From: an uncultured Spirochaetota bacterium
Lineage (GTDB): Bacteria; Spirochaetota; UBA4802; UBA5550
DNA length: 64,000 nt
Reading direction: 5' to 3'
Assembly (NCBI GenBank): GCA_937872225.1
Contig: CALMRZ010000028.1
Coordinates: forward strand, 1-64,000
The notes under the pieces: model-generated
Told to the model about the DNA's origin: nothing
The model's input: the letters and a program-made list of their open reading frames with translations, nothing else
Database searches by the model: none
Part shown: one piece after another, positions 24,893-33,894 of the stretch
How the letters are laid out: each line of letters begins with the position of its first letter
How positions within the stretch are numbered: the stretch's first letter is position 1
Made by a program: the position numbers and the translations under genes

Positions 24893-25684
24893 TCATGGAG
24901 CAGGGGCGCGGGTCGTCGATAACGGACGGAGCGTCAGCTGGTCCCCTATGCTCATCCGGTGCTTTTCGGCAATGGAACTCATGCTCAGAGCAAGCTCGAT
25001 AAAGCCGGAACTGCCCCGGATGATGCCGCACTGGCCCTTGAACAGGTCGCCGTAGGTCCGGACGCATATGGATTTGAACCGGTACCGTCCCGAAGATACC
25101 GAATATAACGAGCACGCTTCAAAGTCAATAGTATTTACGGGTAGGGATGTAATGGCGTTGCCGAATTTATCGATATGGATGATCCCGCATTTCATTGACT
25201 CCGGGGCCGCCGTGTACCGAGGAAAGGGGGCCGTCACGACTGAATCGGCCGGTTTGCCGTACCGCTCCGGCGGGGTGCCCCGGGAAAGGCCCGATGCCAC
25301 CGGCGCGAAGACGTCCCTGCCGTGAAAGGTGGAAGACGCGTTTTTGAACGGGGCCATGTCGATGTGATACAGCTTCATCGTGTCGGTAATGACCGCGGAG
25401 ATTATGCCGTTGTCCGGCATGACAAAGAAGTACCGGCCGTCGGCCGCGATAAGTCCCTTCCGTTCGGTGCCCACCCCGGGATCGACGATGACGCAGAAAA
25501 CCGTTCCCTCCGGGAAGTACCGGTACGAGGAGTAGAGGATGAATTGCGCGTTGAGTATCGAGTAGGATTTTACGGAGTGGCTTATGTCGACGACCTCCGC
25601 GCCGGGATCAAGGCTTTTCAATACGCCCTTGACGACGCCGACAAAATGGTCGGTATATCCGAAATCCGTAATGAGTGCTATCAT
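24893..25684 (-). CDS. DUF62-family S-adenosylmethionine hydrolase
   Basis: 263 residues of the DUF62/fluorinase superfamily. TDFGYTDHFVGVVKGV, VDPGVGTER, PDNGIIS, FHGRDVFAPVA and IDKFGNAITSLP are the family's SAM-site motifs. Members without a halide loop catalyse S-adenosylmethionine plus water to adenosine plus methionine. No fluorinase-type loop is evident, so hydrolysis is the likely reaction. It is a single gene flanked by repeats and a gap. Confidence 0.85.
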   Translation of the reverse strand: MIALITDFGYTDHFVGVVKGVLKSLDPGAEVVDISHSVKSYSILNAQFILYSSYRYFPEGTVFCVIVDPGVGTERKGLIAADGRYFFVMPDNGIISAVITDTMKLYHIDMAPFKNASSTFHGRDVFAPVASGLSRGTPPERYGKPADSVVTAPFPRYTAAPESMKCGIIHIDKFGNAITSLPVNTIDFEACSLYSVSSGRYRFKSICVRTYGDLFKGQCGIIRGSSGFIELALSMSSIAEKHRMSIGDQLTLRPLSTTRAPAP

Positions 25685-26139
25685 AGGGGACCCTGTGGGC
25701 GGACTGCCGTAACCTGTTTACATGGTATCCTTTTTTAACAGTGTCTCGCGAGTGACGTCCCCCCGGCCTTGAACAGGGGAGAACCGTTTGCCGGGCGCGG
25801 TCAATGCAATCGTCGTTGCGGAATTTATCCTGGCCCGCAGAGCGGCCCCTCGCGATAAGCGATTGAGTCAATAAGTGTTCCAGCACGGAATTATTATTAC
25901 ATTAATATTTCTGATTTGAAGTCAATCTTTTTCCGGTAATAACTATTATTGCATCAGCTTATTAAAAAAAAGTTGAAAAATATGAATATTATTTATATGG
26001 TAATGATGAGACGCATGAAAGATGTATCTCTATCGGGAATATTGTTTGCCGCAGGCACATGGCACTCATGGAAAGCCATGGGCATATCGGATGCCGAATA
26101 ATACCGGGTAGACGATAAAATTAATCTATGGAGAATGCA
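25685..26139. other. Intergenic region, mostly featureless
   Basis: 455 bp with no supported gene. The left half is GC-rich and the right half AT-rich. A weak plus-strand promoter candidate (TTGAAA at 25973, about 17 bp before TATGGT) could serve the next gene. GGCACTCATGG and CCATGGGC near 26057-26085 form a modest imperfect hairpin. Confidence 0.35.
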
Positions 26140-26583
26140 ATGAAAAAACTAGCCCTTCTGCTTGTCGTTGTCTTCGCGGTGTCGGCCTATGCGCAGGATA
26201 AGCCGGCGGAACAGTTCGCAAAATCAAAGGACATCCAGGTGACCCTGACCAGCATTTCCCTGGAAAAATACGGGCCGGCGAAAGAGGACAAGACGTTCAA
26301 GGCGGGGGAAACGGTATTCATTAACCTCGAACTGAAGGGGCTCCAGGCCAACGACCAGGGGCAGGTGGTGGTCCAGGCCGACATCAGCGTGCCCCAGCTC
26401 AGCCTCGACAGGAAGAACCTGATAGACGGCTCGACCGGCGCCGAGGACGTGGTGCCGATGTATTTCCAGATCCCCATCGGGTCGGTGCAGAAGGGCGGCA
26501 CCTGCTTTGTGAAGATCACGGTCCGCGACATGGTCGCCAAAACCTTCGTGGAATACAGCACGACCTTCAAGCTGACGAAATAA
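26140..26583 (+). CDS. Exported protein of unknown function
   Basis: 147 residues from ATG 26140, which has GGAG six bases upstream; an ATG four codons earlier is less likely. A Sec signal ends at AYA-Q (about residue 20). The mature part is beta-rich (VTLTSISLEKYGP, TVFINLELKGL, CFVKITVRDMVAKTF) and looks like a single Ig-like or C2-like domain. I do not recognise a family. It is convergent with the next gene. Confidence 0.6.
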   Translation: MKKLALLLVVVFAVSAYAQDKPAEQFAKSKDIQVTLTSISLEKYGPAKEDKTFKAGETVFINLELKGLQANDQGQVVVQADISVPQLSLDRKNLIDGSTGAEDVVPMYFQIPIGSVQKGGTCFVKITVRDMVAKTFVEYSTTFKLTK

Positions 26584-26624
26584 CTCGTACTATTGCCCAT
26601 GCATGACACGCCGCGCGCGGCGCG

Positions 26625-27323
26625 CTACAGCACGAAAATCGTCCCCAGGTCAACGGCCGGCATACGGCCCAGGGGGACGATTTTTTTTCCCCGCGTAACG
26701 ACAAAATCCTCGATCAAACTGTAATCGGGATGCTGCTCCAGGGTCCCGGCGCAGAGGACCATATTATCCCACATCCCCGTAGCCCCGCCGATAAAACCGT
26801 ACCGGTATCCCGGCAGGTCAATGTGACCGGCGCTGATAGGCAGCGACTCGACTCCCCGCGATGTTGCTGCCCGGTGGATCGACATGTCCGCGGTTATGAT
26901 AGAGTTGTCGTCGACGATCAGGGTGGAGCATTTGGCGTAGCCCTGGCTCACGCCGACCGCGGCGATTTTTTTTGAGCGCAGGTATTCTTCGATGCCAGGG
27001 TCGGATCCGGCGGAATGACGGAAGGCCCATTGACCGGCGCAGGCTATATTATACGGGACATCGGCGGGATATGCCCGTGTGAGGGGTGTTGAGCACAGTG
27101 TCACGTCCGCGTATTTTTCCATCATATTTACAAATGATACAGATATATCCGGATGGCAGAAGATGCGGTCCCCGTGGACGAATATCTGTATATCCGGATG
27201 GCCGGCGAGGGGCCCGTCCACGAGCCCTGTTTTTGGAATGAGTATGGGTTCGATGTCCATCTTTATCAAATTCTCGATGATTTCTCCCGGAGCGTCGGGA
27301 TTTATGACGGCAATGCGGTCCAT
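26625..27323 (-). CDS. DUF6873-like GME-fold protein
   Basis: 232 residues from ATG 27323. MDRIAVINPDAPGEIIENLIKM, GHPDIQIFVHGDRIFCHPD, GYAKCSTLIVDDNSIITADMSI and GYRYGFIGGATGM fit the DUF6873 family, which resembles the guanidino-group-modifying enzyme fold. The conserved Cys in GYAKCST and the Asp/His residues could form an active site, but no reaction is established. The frame stays open upstream through a repeat to 27590, so an upstream start cannot be excluded; family length supports 27323. Confidence 0.65.
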   Translation of the reverse strand: MDRIAVINPDAPGEIIENLIKMDIEPILIPKTGLVDGPLAGHPDIQIFVHGDRIFCHPDISVSFVNMMEKYADVTLCSTPLTRAYPADVPYNIACAGQWAFRHSAGSDPGIEEYLRSKKIAAVGVSQGYAKCSTLIVDDNSIITADMSIHRAATSRGVESLPISAGHIDLPGYRYGFIGGATGMWDNMVLCAGTLEQHPDYSLIEDFVVTRGKKIVPLGRMPAVDLGTIFVL

Positions 27324-27439
27324 GATTAATGCATCCAAAAAGTATTGACATGGATTTTCGGGTGCAATGATGATGTTACGCAAGCAGTTTTTCGATTGGA
27401 CATACATCGGCCATAGGCGGCGTCGCCTTTCAGCGAGCA

Positions 27440-27510
27440 GGCAGCCAGGATGGCTGCCGGAGCCGCTAGGACAGGATGTCCTATTTGCGGCGGAGCGAGC
27501 GGAAGGTGCA
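27440..27510. repeat. Tandem GGA-loop hairpin pair
   Basis: Two hairpins in tandem: GGCAGCCA-GGA-TGGCTGCC (27440-27458) and AGGACA-GGA-TGTCCT (27468-27482), edged by GCGAGCA and GGAGCGAGCGG. An outer GCAAGCA/TGCTTGC pair (27380s and 27530s) may close the structure. It belongs to the family seen at 16112, 31557, 41316, 45010, 50663 and 60467. It lies between divergent genes (27323 and 27560). Confidence 0.8.
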
Positions 27511-27559
27511 TTGCTTGCTATGGAATAAATCAAGAAGAATAATATAAGCAGGTAATGAC

Positions 27560-29254
27560 ATGAGATTATCCAGATACATACTCCCCACATTGAAAGAGGA
27601 CCCCTCCGACGCCGTGGTCCTGAGCCACCGCCTCATGGTGCGGGCCGGACTCATCCGCAAGGAATCCGCGGGCATGTACGTGTACCTGCCCCTGGGATGG
27701 CGGGTGCTCCGGAAGATCATCGGGATCGTCCGCGAGGAGATGGACCGGGCCGGCGCCCTGGAATTCCTGATGCCGGAGCTCACCAACGCCGACCTCTGGA
27801 AAGAGTCGGGCCGGTGGGACACCATGGGGCCGGAAATGTTCCGCATCCGCGACCGCAACGCCATGGAATACGCCCTGGCGCCGACCCACGAGGAGGCCTT
27901 TACCGCGGCGGTGCGCGGACTTATATCATCCTACCGCGACCTGCCGGTGAACGTGTACCAGATCAACACCAAGTTCCGCGACGAGATCCGTCCCCGCTTC
28001 GGCGTGATCCGCAGCAAGGAATTCATCATGAAGGACGCCTATTCCTTCGACATGGACGAGGAGGGGCTGGAGAAGTCGTACCAGGCGATGCGGACCGCCT
28101 ATCGGCGGGTCTTCGAGCGGTGCGGCCTCGAGACGATCCCGGTCGAAGCGGACACCGGGTCCATGGGCGGAAGCAACTCCGAGGAATTCATGGTGGCGTC
28201 GGAAGTGGGCGAGGAGTCATTGCTCCTGTGCGACACGTGCGGGTACCGGGCAAACCGTGAGAAGGCCGAGTACGGCCGTCCGGCGGCTTCGTCCGACGCG
28301 CCCAAGGACATGACCGAGGTGGCCACGCCGGACGTGAAGACCATCGATGACCTGGCCGCGTTCTTCAAGTGCCCGCCGGACCGTTTCTTCAAGAGCATCA
28401 TCTACGTGGCCGACGGCAAACCCGTGATGGCCGTGGTACTGGGAAACCGTGAAATCAACGAGCTGAAGTTGGCCCGGGCGGCAGGCGCCGCAAGTCTTGA
28501 GCTGGCGCCCGATTCAGTGGTCGAGGAGGTAACCGGCGCTCCCGTTGGATTTGCCGGACCGGTGACGAAGAAGAACATCAGGATCATCTTCGACCTCTCG
28601 GTACAGGGAGTCGTCAACGGCATAACCGGGGCAAACAAGAAGGACGTCCACTTCGACGGCGTCAACCCGGGCCGCGACTTTGCCGTAAAGGAAGAGGCGG
28701 ACATTACCTGCGCCGAGGAGGGTGATCCCTGCCCGAAGTGCGGCGCCGCCATGTACGTGAAAAAGGGCATCGAAGTGGGCCACATCTTCAAGCTCGGCTA
28801 TAAGTATACAAAATCCATGAATGTCAAAGTGGTGAACGAGCAGGGGACGGAAGTGACCCCCATCATGGGCTGTTACGGCATCGGCGTAAACCGCACCATG
28901 GCGGCCGTGGTGGAGCAGCATAACGACGACAAGGGGATCATCTGGCCCGCGGCCCTGGCGCCCTTTGACATCCACCTGGTGGGCCTGGGCAAGGGCGACG
29001 ATGAAGTCAAAAAGGCCGACGAAATATACGACCTTCTGACGGATAAAGGCTTTGAGGTCCTCTATGACGACCGGAAGGCAAGCCCCGGCGTCAAGTTCGC
29101 CGACGCGGACCTGGTGGGCCTGCCGGTGCGGATAACCATCGGGAAGAACTATTTCCAGACCGGGGAGGCCGAGGTCAAGCTCCGCAGTGGCGGGGATGTG
29201 CTGAAGGTTAAAAAGGATGAACTGGCGGACAAGGTGCGGGAATTGCTTCGATAA
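27560..29254 (+). CDS. proS: Prolyl-tRNA synthetase
   Basis: 564-residue class II synthetase, bacterial type. Motif 1 and 2 regions (RAGLIRKESAGMYVYLPLGWRVL; LAPTHEEAFT; FRDEIRPRFGVIRSKEF) are followed by the Ala-tRNA(Pro) editing insertion at about 225-400, motif 3 (GCYGIGVNRTMAAVVEQ) and an anticodon-binding domain. It has the usual length and includes the editing domain. It is monocistronic; the hairpin TGCCGGC/GCCGGCA at about 29261-29291 may mark the transcript end. Confidence 0.95.
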   Translation: MRLSRYILPTLKEDPSDAVVLSHRLMVRAGLIRKESAGMYVYLPLGWRVLRKIIGIVREEMDRAGALEFLMPELTNADLWKESGRWDTMGPEMFRIRDRNAMEYALAPTHEEAFTAAVRGLISSYRDLPVNVYQINTKFRDEIRPRFGVIRSKEFIMKDAYSFDMDEEGLEKSYQAMRTAYRRVFERCGLETIPVEADTGSMGGSNSEEFMVASEVGEESLLLCDTCGYRANREKAEYGRPAASSDAPKDMTEVATPDVKTIDDLAAFFKCPPDRFFKSIIYVADGKPVMAVVLGNREINELKLARAAGAASLELAPDSVVEEVTGAPVGFAGPVTKKNIRIIFDLSVQGVVNGITGANKKDVHFDGVNPGRDFAVKEEADITCAEEGDPCPKCGAAMYVKKGIEVGHIFKLGYKYTKSMNVKVVNEQGTEVTPIMGCYGIGVNRTMAAVVEQHNDDKGIIWPAALAPFDIHLVGLGKGDDEVKKADEIYDLLTDKGFEVLYDDRKASPGVKFADADLVGLPVRITIGKNYFQTGEAEVKLRSGGDVLKVKKDELADKVRELLR

Positions 29255-29358
29255 TATCTGCCGGCCCCGTGTTTAAATCCGGCGCCGGCAGATGCTCTCC
29301 GTTGGGAAAAATCCATCCCCAAAAACCGTTAAAAATCAACCGGTGACGCCTATTAATA

Positions 29359-29387
29359 TTGACATTTAAATATATGTTTTCAAGAAT
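29359..29387 (+). promoter_or_regulatory. Candidate promoter upstream of etfBA
   Basis: TTGACA at 29359-29364, 17 bp, then AAGAAT at 29382-29387. The -35 is perfect and the -10 is weak. It would give a leader of about 140 nt before etfB. Confidence 0.4.
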
Positions 29388-29531
29388 GTTCGACAATAGC
29401 CATACCCATCTTTTTTATGTTGGCGATCAATCGATAACTGGTATCCATGCGGCGGAGATGGAGAGCGAACTACACGCACAGGTGTTATACATAAATCACG
29501 GTTCGTAAAATTTAATAAAGGGAGTAAGGAG

Positions 29532-30302
29532 ATGAAGATAGCTGTCTGTCTAAAACAGGTTCCAGACATGGAATCCAAGTTCAAAATCGTTGAAGACAAA
29601 AAAATCGATGAATCACAGATCGCTTTCAAAATCAATGATTTCGATAACTACGCCGTTGAAGCAGCCCTCCAGCTGAAAGAAAAGTTCGGCGGGGAAGTCG
29701 TTATCGTTACCTGCGGTCCCGAGCGCGCGGCCAAAGACATCCGTCAGGCCTTCGCGATGGGAGCGGACTGGGGCATCCATGTGAATGACCCCGCGGTTGA
29801 AGCCGGCGACAATTTTGTCGTTGCCTCTACCCTGCAGAAAGCCATTGAAAGCATCGGCGGCGTTGATCTCGTCCTCACCGGCGTCCAGGCCGAAGACGAC
29901 CAGGCTGCCGTTACCGGCGTTATGCTCGCCGACCTGATGGGCTGGCCCCACTGCACCAACGTCAAGAAGCTGGAAGTGAACGGCGCCGCCCTCACGGTGA
30001 ACCGCGAACTCGAAGGCGGACTGAATGAAGTTATCGAAATGAGCGCCCCCGCGGTCCTCACGGTGCAATCAGGCATCAATGAGCCCCGGTACCCGACCCT
30101 TCCGGGCATCATGAAAGCCAAGAAAAAACGGCTCGATGTCAAGAAAGCCGCCGATATCGGCGCATCTGCTGCGTCAAAAACCGATTTCATCAAGATGTTC
30201 TTCCCTGTATCCGATCACAAGGCGGAAATTCTCCAGGGCGATGCGGCGACGGTTGCAGCGAAACTCGTTGAGAAATTAAAGAATGAAGCCAAGGTGATAT
30301 AA
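29532..30302 (+). CDS. etfB: Electron transfer flavoprotein, beta subunit
   Basis: 256-residue EtfB, start preceded by AAGGAG. MKIAVCLKQVPD, the AMP/FAD-proximal core DLVLTGVQAEDDQAAVTGVMLADLMGWP and the signature VQSGINEPRYPTLPGIMKAKKK are typical. With EtfA it carries electrons between flavin dehydrogenases and a membrane or bifurcating partner. No acyl-CoA dehydrogenase or ETF oxidoreductase lies next to it, so the partner is not known. It is 13 bp from etfA, in the same operon. Confidence 0.95.
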   Translation: MKIAVCLKQVPDMESKFKIVEDKKIDESQIAFKINDFDNYAVEAALQLKEKFGGEVVIVTCGPERAAKDIRQAFAMGADWGIHVNDPAVEAGDNFVVASTLQKAIESIGGVDLVLTGVQAEDDQAAVTGVMLADLMGWPHCTNVKKLEVNGAALTVNRELEGGLNEVIEMSAPAVLTVQSGINEPRYPTLPGIMKAKKKRLDVKKAADIGASAASKTDFIKMFFPVSDHKAEILQGDAATVAAKLVEKLKNEAKVI

Positions 30303-30315
30303 GGAGGACGGTACA

Positions 30316-31266
30316 ATGGCAAAGATATTAGCTATAGCTGAACACAGAAATGGAAAACTGACTGATGCCACCCTTGAGCTCTGCAAGGCCGCGAAAGCGC
30401 TGGCATCCGCCCTGGGCGCCGAGCCGGCAGCGGCGATCATGGCCAAAGACGACGCCCTGGCAAAGGAAGTCGCGAAATATATCCCGACCGTTTTTTGCGT
30501 GGCCAACGCCGCCCTCGAAGGATATACCGCCGACGGTTACACCCAGGCGATCAAGGCCGTTGTGGAATCCCAGGACGTCAAAGGCGTTCTGATTCCCCAT
30601 TCATATGACGGCGTCGACTATGCCGCGAAGGTCGCCATGGCGATCGGCGCCGGCATCGTCTCGAACTGCAACAAGGCCCGCGTAGACGGCGGCAAGGTGA
30701 TCTTTACCCGGAACACGTATAATGGAAAGATCCAGGAAGAGAAATCGGTTAATACCGACAAGTTCGTCGCCACCTTCGAAAAGGGCGCCTATGACATGGA
30801 AGCTGCCGGCGGGGCCGGCGCGGTGACCGCGGTTCCCGCGAACATCGCCAGCGTGCGGACCAAGTCCAAAGGCATCATCGAAACGATGGCCGGGGCCGTT
30901 GACATTTCCCAGGCCAAGATCATCGTTTCCGGCGGACGCGGATGCAAAGACGCCGACAAGTACAAAGAATTCATCGTCAGCCTCGCCCAGAAGCTCGGCG
31001 GCGAATACGCGGCTTCCCGGCCGGTGGTCGACTCCGGTTGGACCGATGCGGCCCGCCAGGTAGGCCAGTCCGGCAAGACCGTTGCCCCGGATCTCTATCT
31101 GGCATGCGGTATTTCCGGCGCCATCCAGCACGTGGCCGGCATGAAAGGCTCCAAGTGCATCGTGGCCATCAACAAGGACCCGGAAGCCCCCATCTTCAAC
31201 ATAGCGATGTACGGCATCGTGGGCGACCTGTTCGAGGTCATTCCCCAGATTAAAGAGAAACTCTAA
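30316..31266 (+). CDS. etfA: Electron transfer flavoprotein, alpha subunit
   Basis: 316-residue EtfA after a strong AAGGAGG. The N-terminal half folds with EtfB. The C-terminal FAD domain shows [44 protein letters not shown] (split motif of the FAD site), and [21 protein letters not shown]. No N-terminal ferredoxin extension is present. A perfect rho-independent terminator follows at 31291. Confidence 0.95.
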   Translation: MAKILAIAEHRNGKLTDATLELCKAAKALASALGAEPAAAIMAKDDALAKEVAKYIPTVFCVANAALEGYTADGYTQAIKAVVESQDVKGVLIPHSYDGVDYAAKVAMAIGAGIVSNCNKARVDGGKVIFTRNTYNGKIQEEKSVNTDKFVATFEKGAYDMEAAGGAGAVTAVPANIASVRTKSKGIIETMAGAVDISQAKIIVSGGRGCKDADKYKEFIVSLAQKLGGEYAASRPVVDSGWTDAARQVGQSGKTVAPDLYLACGISGAIQHVAGMKGSKCIVAINKDPEAPIFNIAMYGIVGDLFEVIPQIKEKL

Positions 31267-31290
31267 GACTCAATTGAATAAAACAAAAAA

Positions 31291-31317
31291 AGCTGCCCCT
31301 TCGGGCAGCTTTTTTTT
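31291..31317 (+). terminator. Rho-independent terminator of etfBA
   Basis: 8-bp stem AGCTGCCC / GGGCAGCT with a CTTC loop, seven Ts after and a long A-run before, so it may act in both directions. It sits 24 bp past etfA. Confidence 0.95.
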
Positions 31318-31345
31318 ATCCTTTTCCCCGGAGCAGGGGCATTAT

Positions 31346-31873
31346 GGCCGGGAGCCGGCCGGGCAATTGTTGAAAGGGGAAGAGGGTGACTTCCCTCTTC
31401 CCCTTTCGATCCCCATCACCCCGCGCCTGCGGCGTGCTGGGCGTTAGCTAAGAAAAAGCATTACTTTGATCGGCGTTCGTATACAGCCTCCTGCAGACGA
31501 ACGCCTCCCGCGACATCCCTGTCGCGGGTTTATATAGTATGAATTATAAAGAAAGTCGCCGGACAGGAGGTCCGGCGTTGCGAGGATGCCGCACGAGGCG
31601 GCTTCCGGAGCGAAAGCCAGTAGGTGCTTCTCATCATTTAAAAATATTAGAATCATGCGACGATTGTAAAGCATATCCTAGACTGAGCCTTTAAAAAATC
31701 CGCCCGTAGGGCGGATACCGATCGGGGTGGTGTTTGAGGCGAGTCCCACGCAGTGGGCGAGCCGAGTTCACCCCGTAGCCCGTCGCGGCGCCTGAGCGAT
31801 CCGAAGGGTGGAGCACGAGGAGGGAGGCCGGGGAGGCCTTCCTCCTCGTAAAATTGCCGACCGGCTCTCGGTC
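31346..31873. repeat. Composite nested inverted-repeat element, copy 1
   Basis: About 528 bp between etfA and the outer membrane protein gene. From the left: terminal hairpin (GGCCGG-gag-CCGGCC, 31346), AT spacer, 15-bp purine/pyrimidine hairpin (31372-31407), conserved box, inverted hairpin pair (31475-31528), AT centre, direct hairpin pair (31557-31577 and 31588-31602), two triloop hairpins (31700-31714, 31745-31757), inverted conserved box, long hairpin (31815-31849) and terminal hairpin GACCG-gctct-CGGTC (31859-31873). Copies with the same order occur at 40991-41597 and 60217-60805. The flank 31874-31970 holds nothing recognisable. Confidence 0.85.
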
Positions 31874-31970
31874 ACCATCCTGCCCTGGTCACAGGCAATC
31901 AACAATATGATTGCTGTAAGCGTAATGATTAATAGAGCAAAAGATGAAATTCCTGATAAAGGGATAAGAA

Positions 31971-32720
31971 TTAAAGCGCAGCCTGCTCCGCGGGAGCAGT
32001 CATGGGAAAGATGTTGGTCCTGAACATCACCCCGGCCTGGACCGTGAGGCCGATGAGGTGGGATACGTCGTTGTTATGCTTTATCATCTGCGTGACGTAG
32101 AGCTCGCCCTCTCCGCCGAAGAAGATGTCGACGTAGGCGACCGTCCTGAATTTGAAGAACAGGCCCAGGGTGAAGCCGAATTGCGACGGGTATATCATGG
32201 ACATCATATCCATTTTCCTTCTGTAAACCGACAGCATCTGGTTGTTGTGGGTCATCCGGGAGGTGATGATCTGCGTGTACTTGATGCCGGCATGTATCTG
32301 GAATGAAAAGAAAGACGCGTTGAGGGACGTCACGAGGGAGAGGGGGAAGCTGAAGGTCCACCCCTCGACTTTCATCTTTGTATAGGCCAGCGACATCGGT
32401 TCGATGGAGAGAGAGGTGATCCGCGACTTCAATTTCATTACCAGGTTCATCTGGTTGAACCAGAGGCCGGTGTGGATCCCCGCGATGTTGTTGAACATCT
32501 TCTCGAAGACGAAGGCGCCGCCGTAGCCCGGGGCGAACTCGTGCTTCAGGATCATGTCGCCCCCCTTCCGCAGCCAGTTGTTGTACCATCCATATGAGCC
32601 GGCCAGCCCGAAGGAAACAGTGGGGGCAGGGCCCGTTTCATCGCCGGCCCGGGCCGGCAGTGCCGCGCCCAGCAGCAGGACGGCCGAGAAAAGGCTGATA
32701 ATCAGGTGCTTCATGACCAT
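31971..32720 (-). CDS. Predicted outer membrane beta-barrel protein
   Basis: 249 residues with a Sec signal ending ARA-G at about residue 26; ATG 32714 is an equally good start. The mature part alternates hydrophobic and polar residues in about eight strands with aromatic girdles (FGLAGSYGWYNNW, FFSFQIHAGIKYTQ, FGFTLGLFFKFRTVAYVDIFFGG, TVQAGVMFRTNIF). This fits a small outer membrane barrel, although the C-terminus lacks a terminal Phe. The cargo or role is unknown. It follows the bactofilin gene by 8 bp and is probably co-transcribed with it. Confidence 0.65.
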   Translation of the reverse strand: MVMKHLIISLFSAVLLLGAALPARAGDETGPAPTVSFGLAGSYGWYNNWLRKGGDMILKHEFAPGYGGAFVFEKMFNNIAGIHTGLWFNQMNLVMKLKSRITSLSIEPMSLAYTKMKVEGWTFSFPLSLVTSLNASFFSFQIHAGIKYTQIITSRMTHNNQMLSVYRRKMDMMSMIYPSQFGFTLGLFFKFRTVAYVDIFFGGEGELYVTQMIKHNNDVSHLIGLTVQAGVMFRTNIFPMTAPAEQAAL

Positions 32721-32728
32721 CGGGCGGA

Positions 32729-33085
32729 CTAGTTCTTATCCTCCATGATGCAGGTCCCGTTGAAAACCGATCCGGACTCTATATTCAGTTCCGGGGTGAC
32801 CAGGTCTCCGCTGGTCTTGCTTTTCTTGAATAGCTCGATTTTCTTCGATGCTTTGATCTTGCCGCTGAAAACGCCGCTGACGTTGACCTCGCTCGCCCGC
32901 ACGTCGGCGCTTACCTTGGCCTCGCGCCCCACGATGAGCTGGCCTTCGGTTTCAATTTTTCCCTCAAAGGAGCCCTTGATCTTCAGGGAATTTTTGAACT
33001 TGAGGTTCCCCTTGAAGGTGATGTCGTCGGCGATGACCGTGTCGATTTTATTTTCGTCTTCCAGTAGTTCCTTTGGTTCTGCCAT
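32729..33085 (-). CDS. Bactofilin
   Basis: 118 residues, start preceded by GGAG. The right-handed beta-helix repeat pattern (DITFKGNLKFKNSLKIKGSFEGKIETEGQLIVGREAKVSADV...VSGVFSGKIKASKKIEL) is the bactofilin (DUF583) signature. Bactofilins polymerise without nucleotide into cytoskeletal scaffolds that localise cell-wall enzymes or shape the cell. The coupled outer membrane protein gene hints at an envelope-shape role; no M23 peptidase neighbour is present here. Confidence 0.9.
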   Translation of the reverse strand: MAEPKELLEDENKIDTVIADDITFKGNLKFKNSLKIKGSFEGKIETEGQLIVGREAKVSADVRASEVNVSGVFSGKIKASKKIELFKKSKTSGDLVTPELNIESGSVFNGTCIMEDKN

Positions 33086-33290
33086 TGATGTCTCCGTGAG
33101 TTGAATATATCATTGGTTAACGCGGGCAATGCCCGTGAATCCGGTGTTAGTAAACATAGAATAGCGTGTATAAAATGTCAAACAGTATTATGCACACCGG
33201 GATGATTACACGGGCGCCCGCCGTGCTGTTTTTTAGTGCCGGCCGGAAAATAATCTTGAAATATTTCTTCTATTCAGACAGGCTCCATCC

Positions 33291-33638
33291 ATGAATGAGG
33301 ATCTGCATGCCATACTTCGGCAGGCCGGGGAGCTCGGTCGCCTTATCCAGTCCACCGATATTTACCGCGACTACATGGCCGCGTCAGAGTCTCTCAATGC
33401 CGACGGCGAAGCCGTAAAGCTCCTTGAAGAGTACACGAACCTCTGCCGCTCCATCAAGGAACGTCAGGACCTGTCGGATATCATTGAAAAATACGAGTTT
33501 GAAAACCTGGAGAGCATGACCGGCCTTGTTTCCGGAAACGGGACAATCATGGGCTTTCTCGGGGCGCAGAAGAGGTATCTGGACCTGCTGACGCGGATCC
33601 AGGAAGAGCTGGCCGATACCGGCTTAACCGGAGGATAA
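33291..33638 (+). CDS. YlbF/YmcA-family protein
   Basis: 115-residue all-helical protein. LGRLIQSTDIYRDYMAASESLNADGEAVKLLEEYTNLC matches the YlbF/YmcA (DUF964) family. In Bacillus these proteins act in a complex that influences RNase Y-dependent mRNA processing and competence. No such partner is visible in this window. It is divergent from the bactofilin operon and upstream of the SPFH operon, which has its own promoter. Confidence 0.75.
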   Translation: MNEDLHAILRQAGELGRLIQSTDIYRDYMAASESLNADGEAVKLLEEYTNLCRSIKERQDLSDIIEKYEFENLESMTGLVSGNGTIMGFLGAQKRYLDLLTRIQEELADTGLTGG

Positions 33639-33824
33639 TTATAATACCTGGAACATAACTGCATGAAATGATAGTACCGGGCCGCCTGCGGCAGCGGACC
33701 ATGGATTATTGCCGATGTTTTGTCATTATTGACTATGAAAATTTATCAGCTTTTTTTCTTTATTTCTTGACTCGCTCTTTTATATCCGTAATAATACAAC
33801 GTTAGTAACTAAATCGCCTGTTTC

Positions 33825-33853
33825 TTGACATACGTATCTTGATTGAGTATTAT
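33825..33853 (+). promoter_or_regulatory. Near-consensus sigma-70 promoter of the SPFH operon
   Basis: TTGACA at 33825-33830, exactly 17 bp, then TATTAT at 33848-33853. The predicted start is near 33860, about 35 nt before the first gene. A second, weaker candidate lies upstream (TTGACT at 33767). This is one of the best promoters in the window. Confidence 0.8.
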
Positions 33854-33894
33854 TAAGAACAACTCAAACAAAAATAAGGAAGAGAGTGAGGCTT

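Noticed and set aside
31400-31620. Possible CRISPR array in the repeat-rich gap
   Set aside because: Units are hairpins in inverted order with variable stems, not identical direct repeats with unique spacers, and no cas genes are near.
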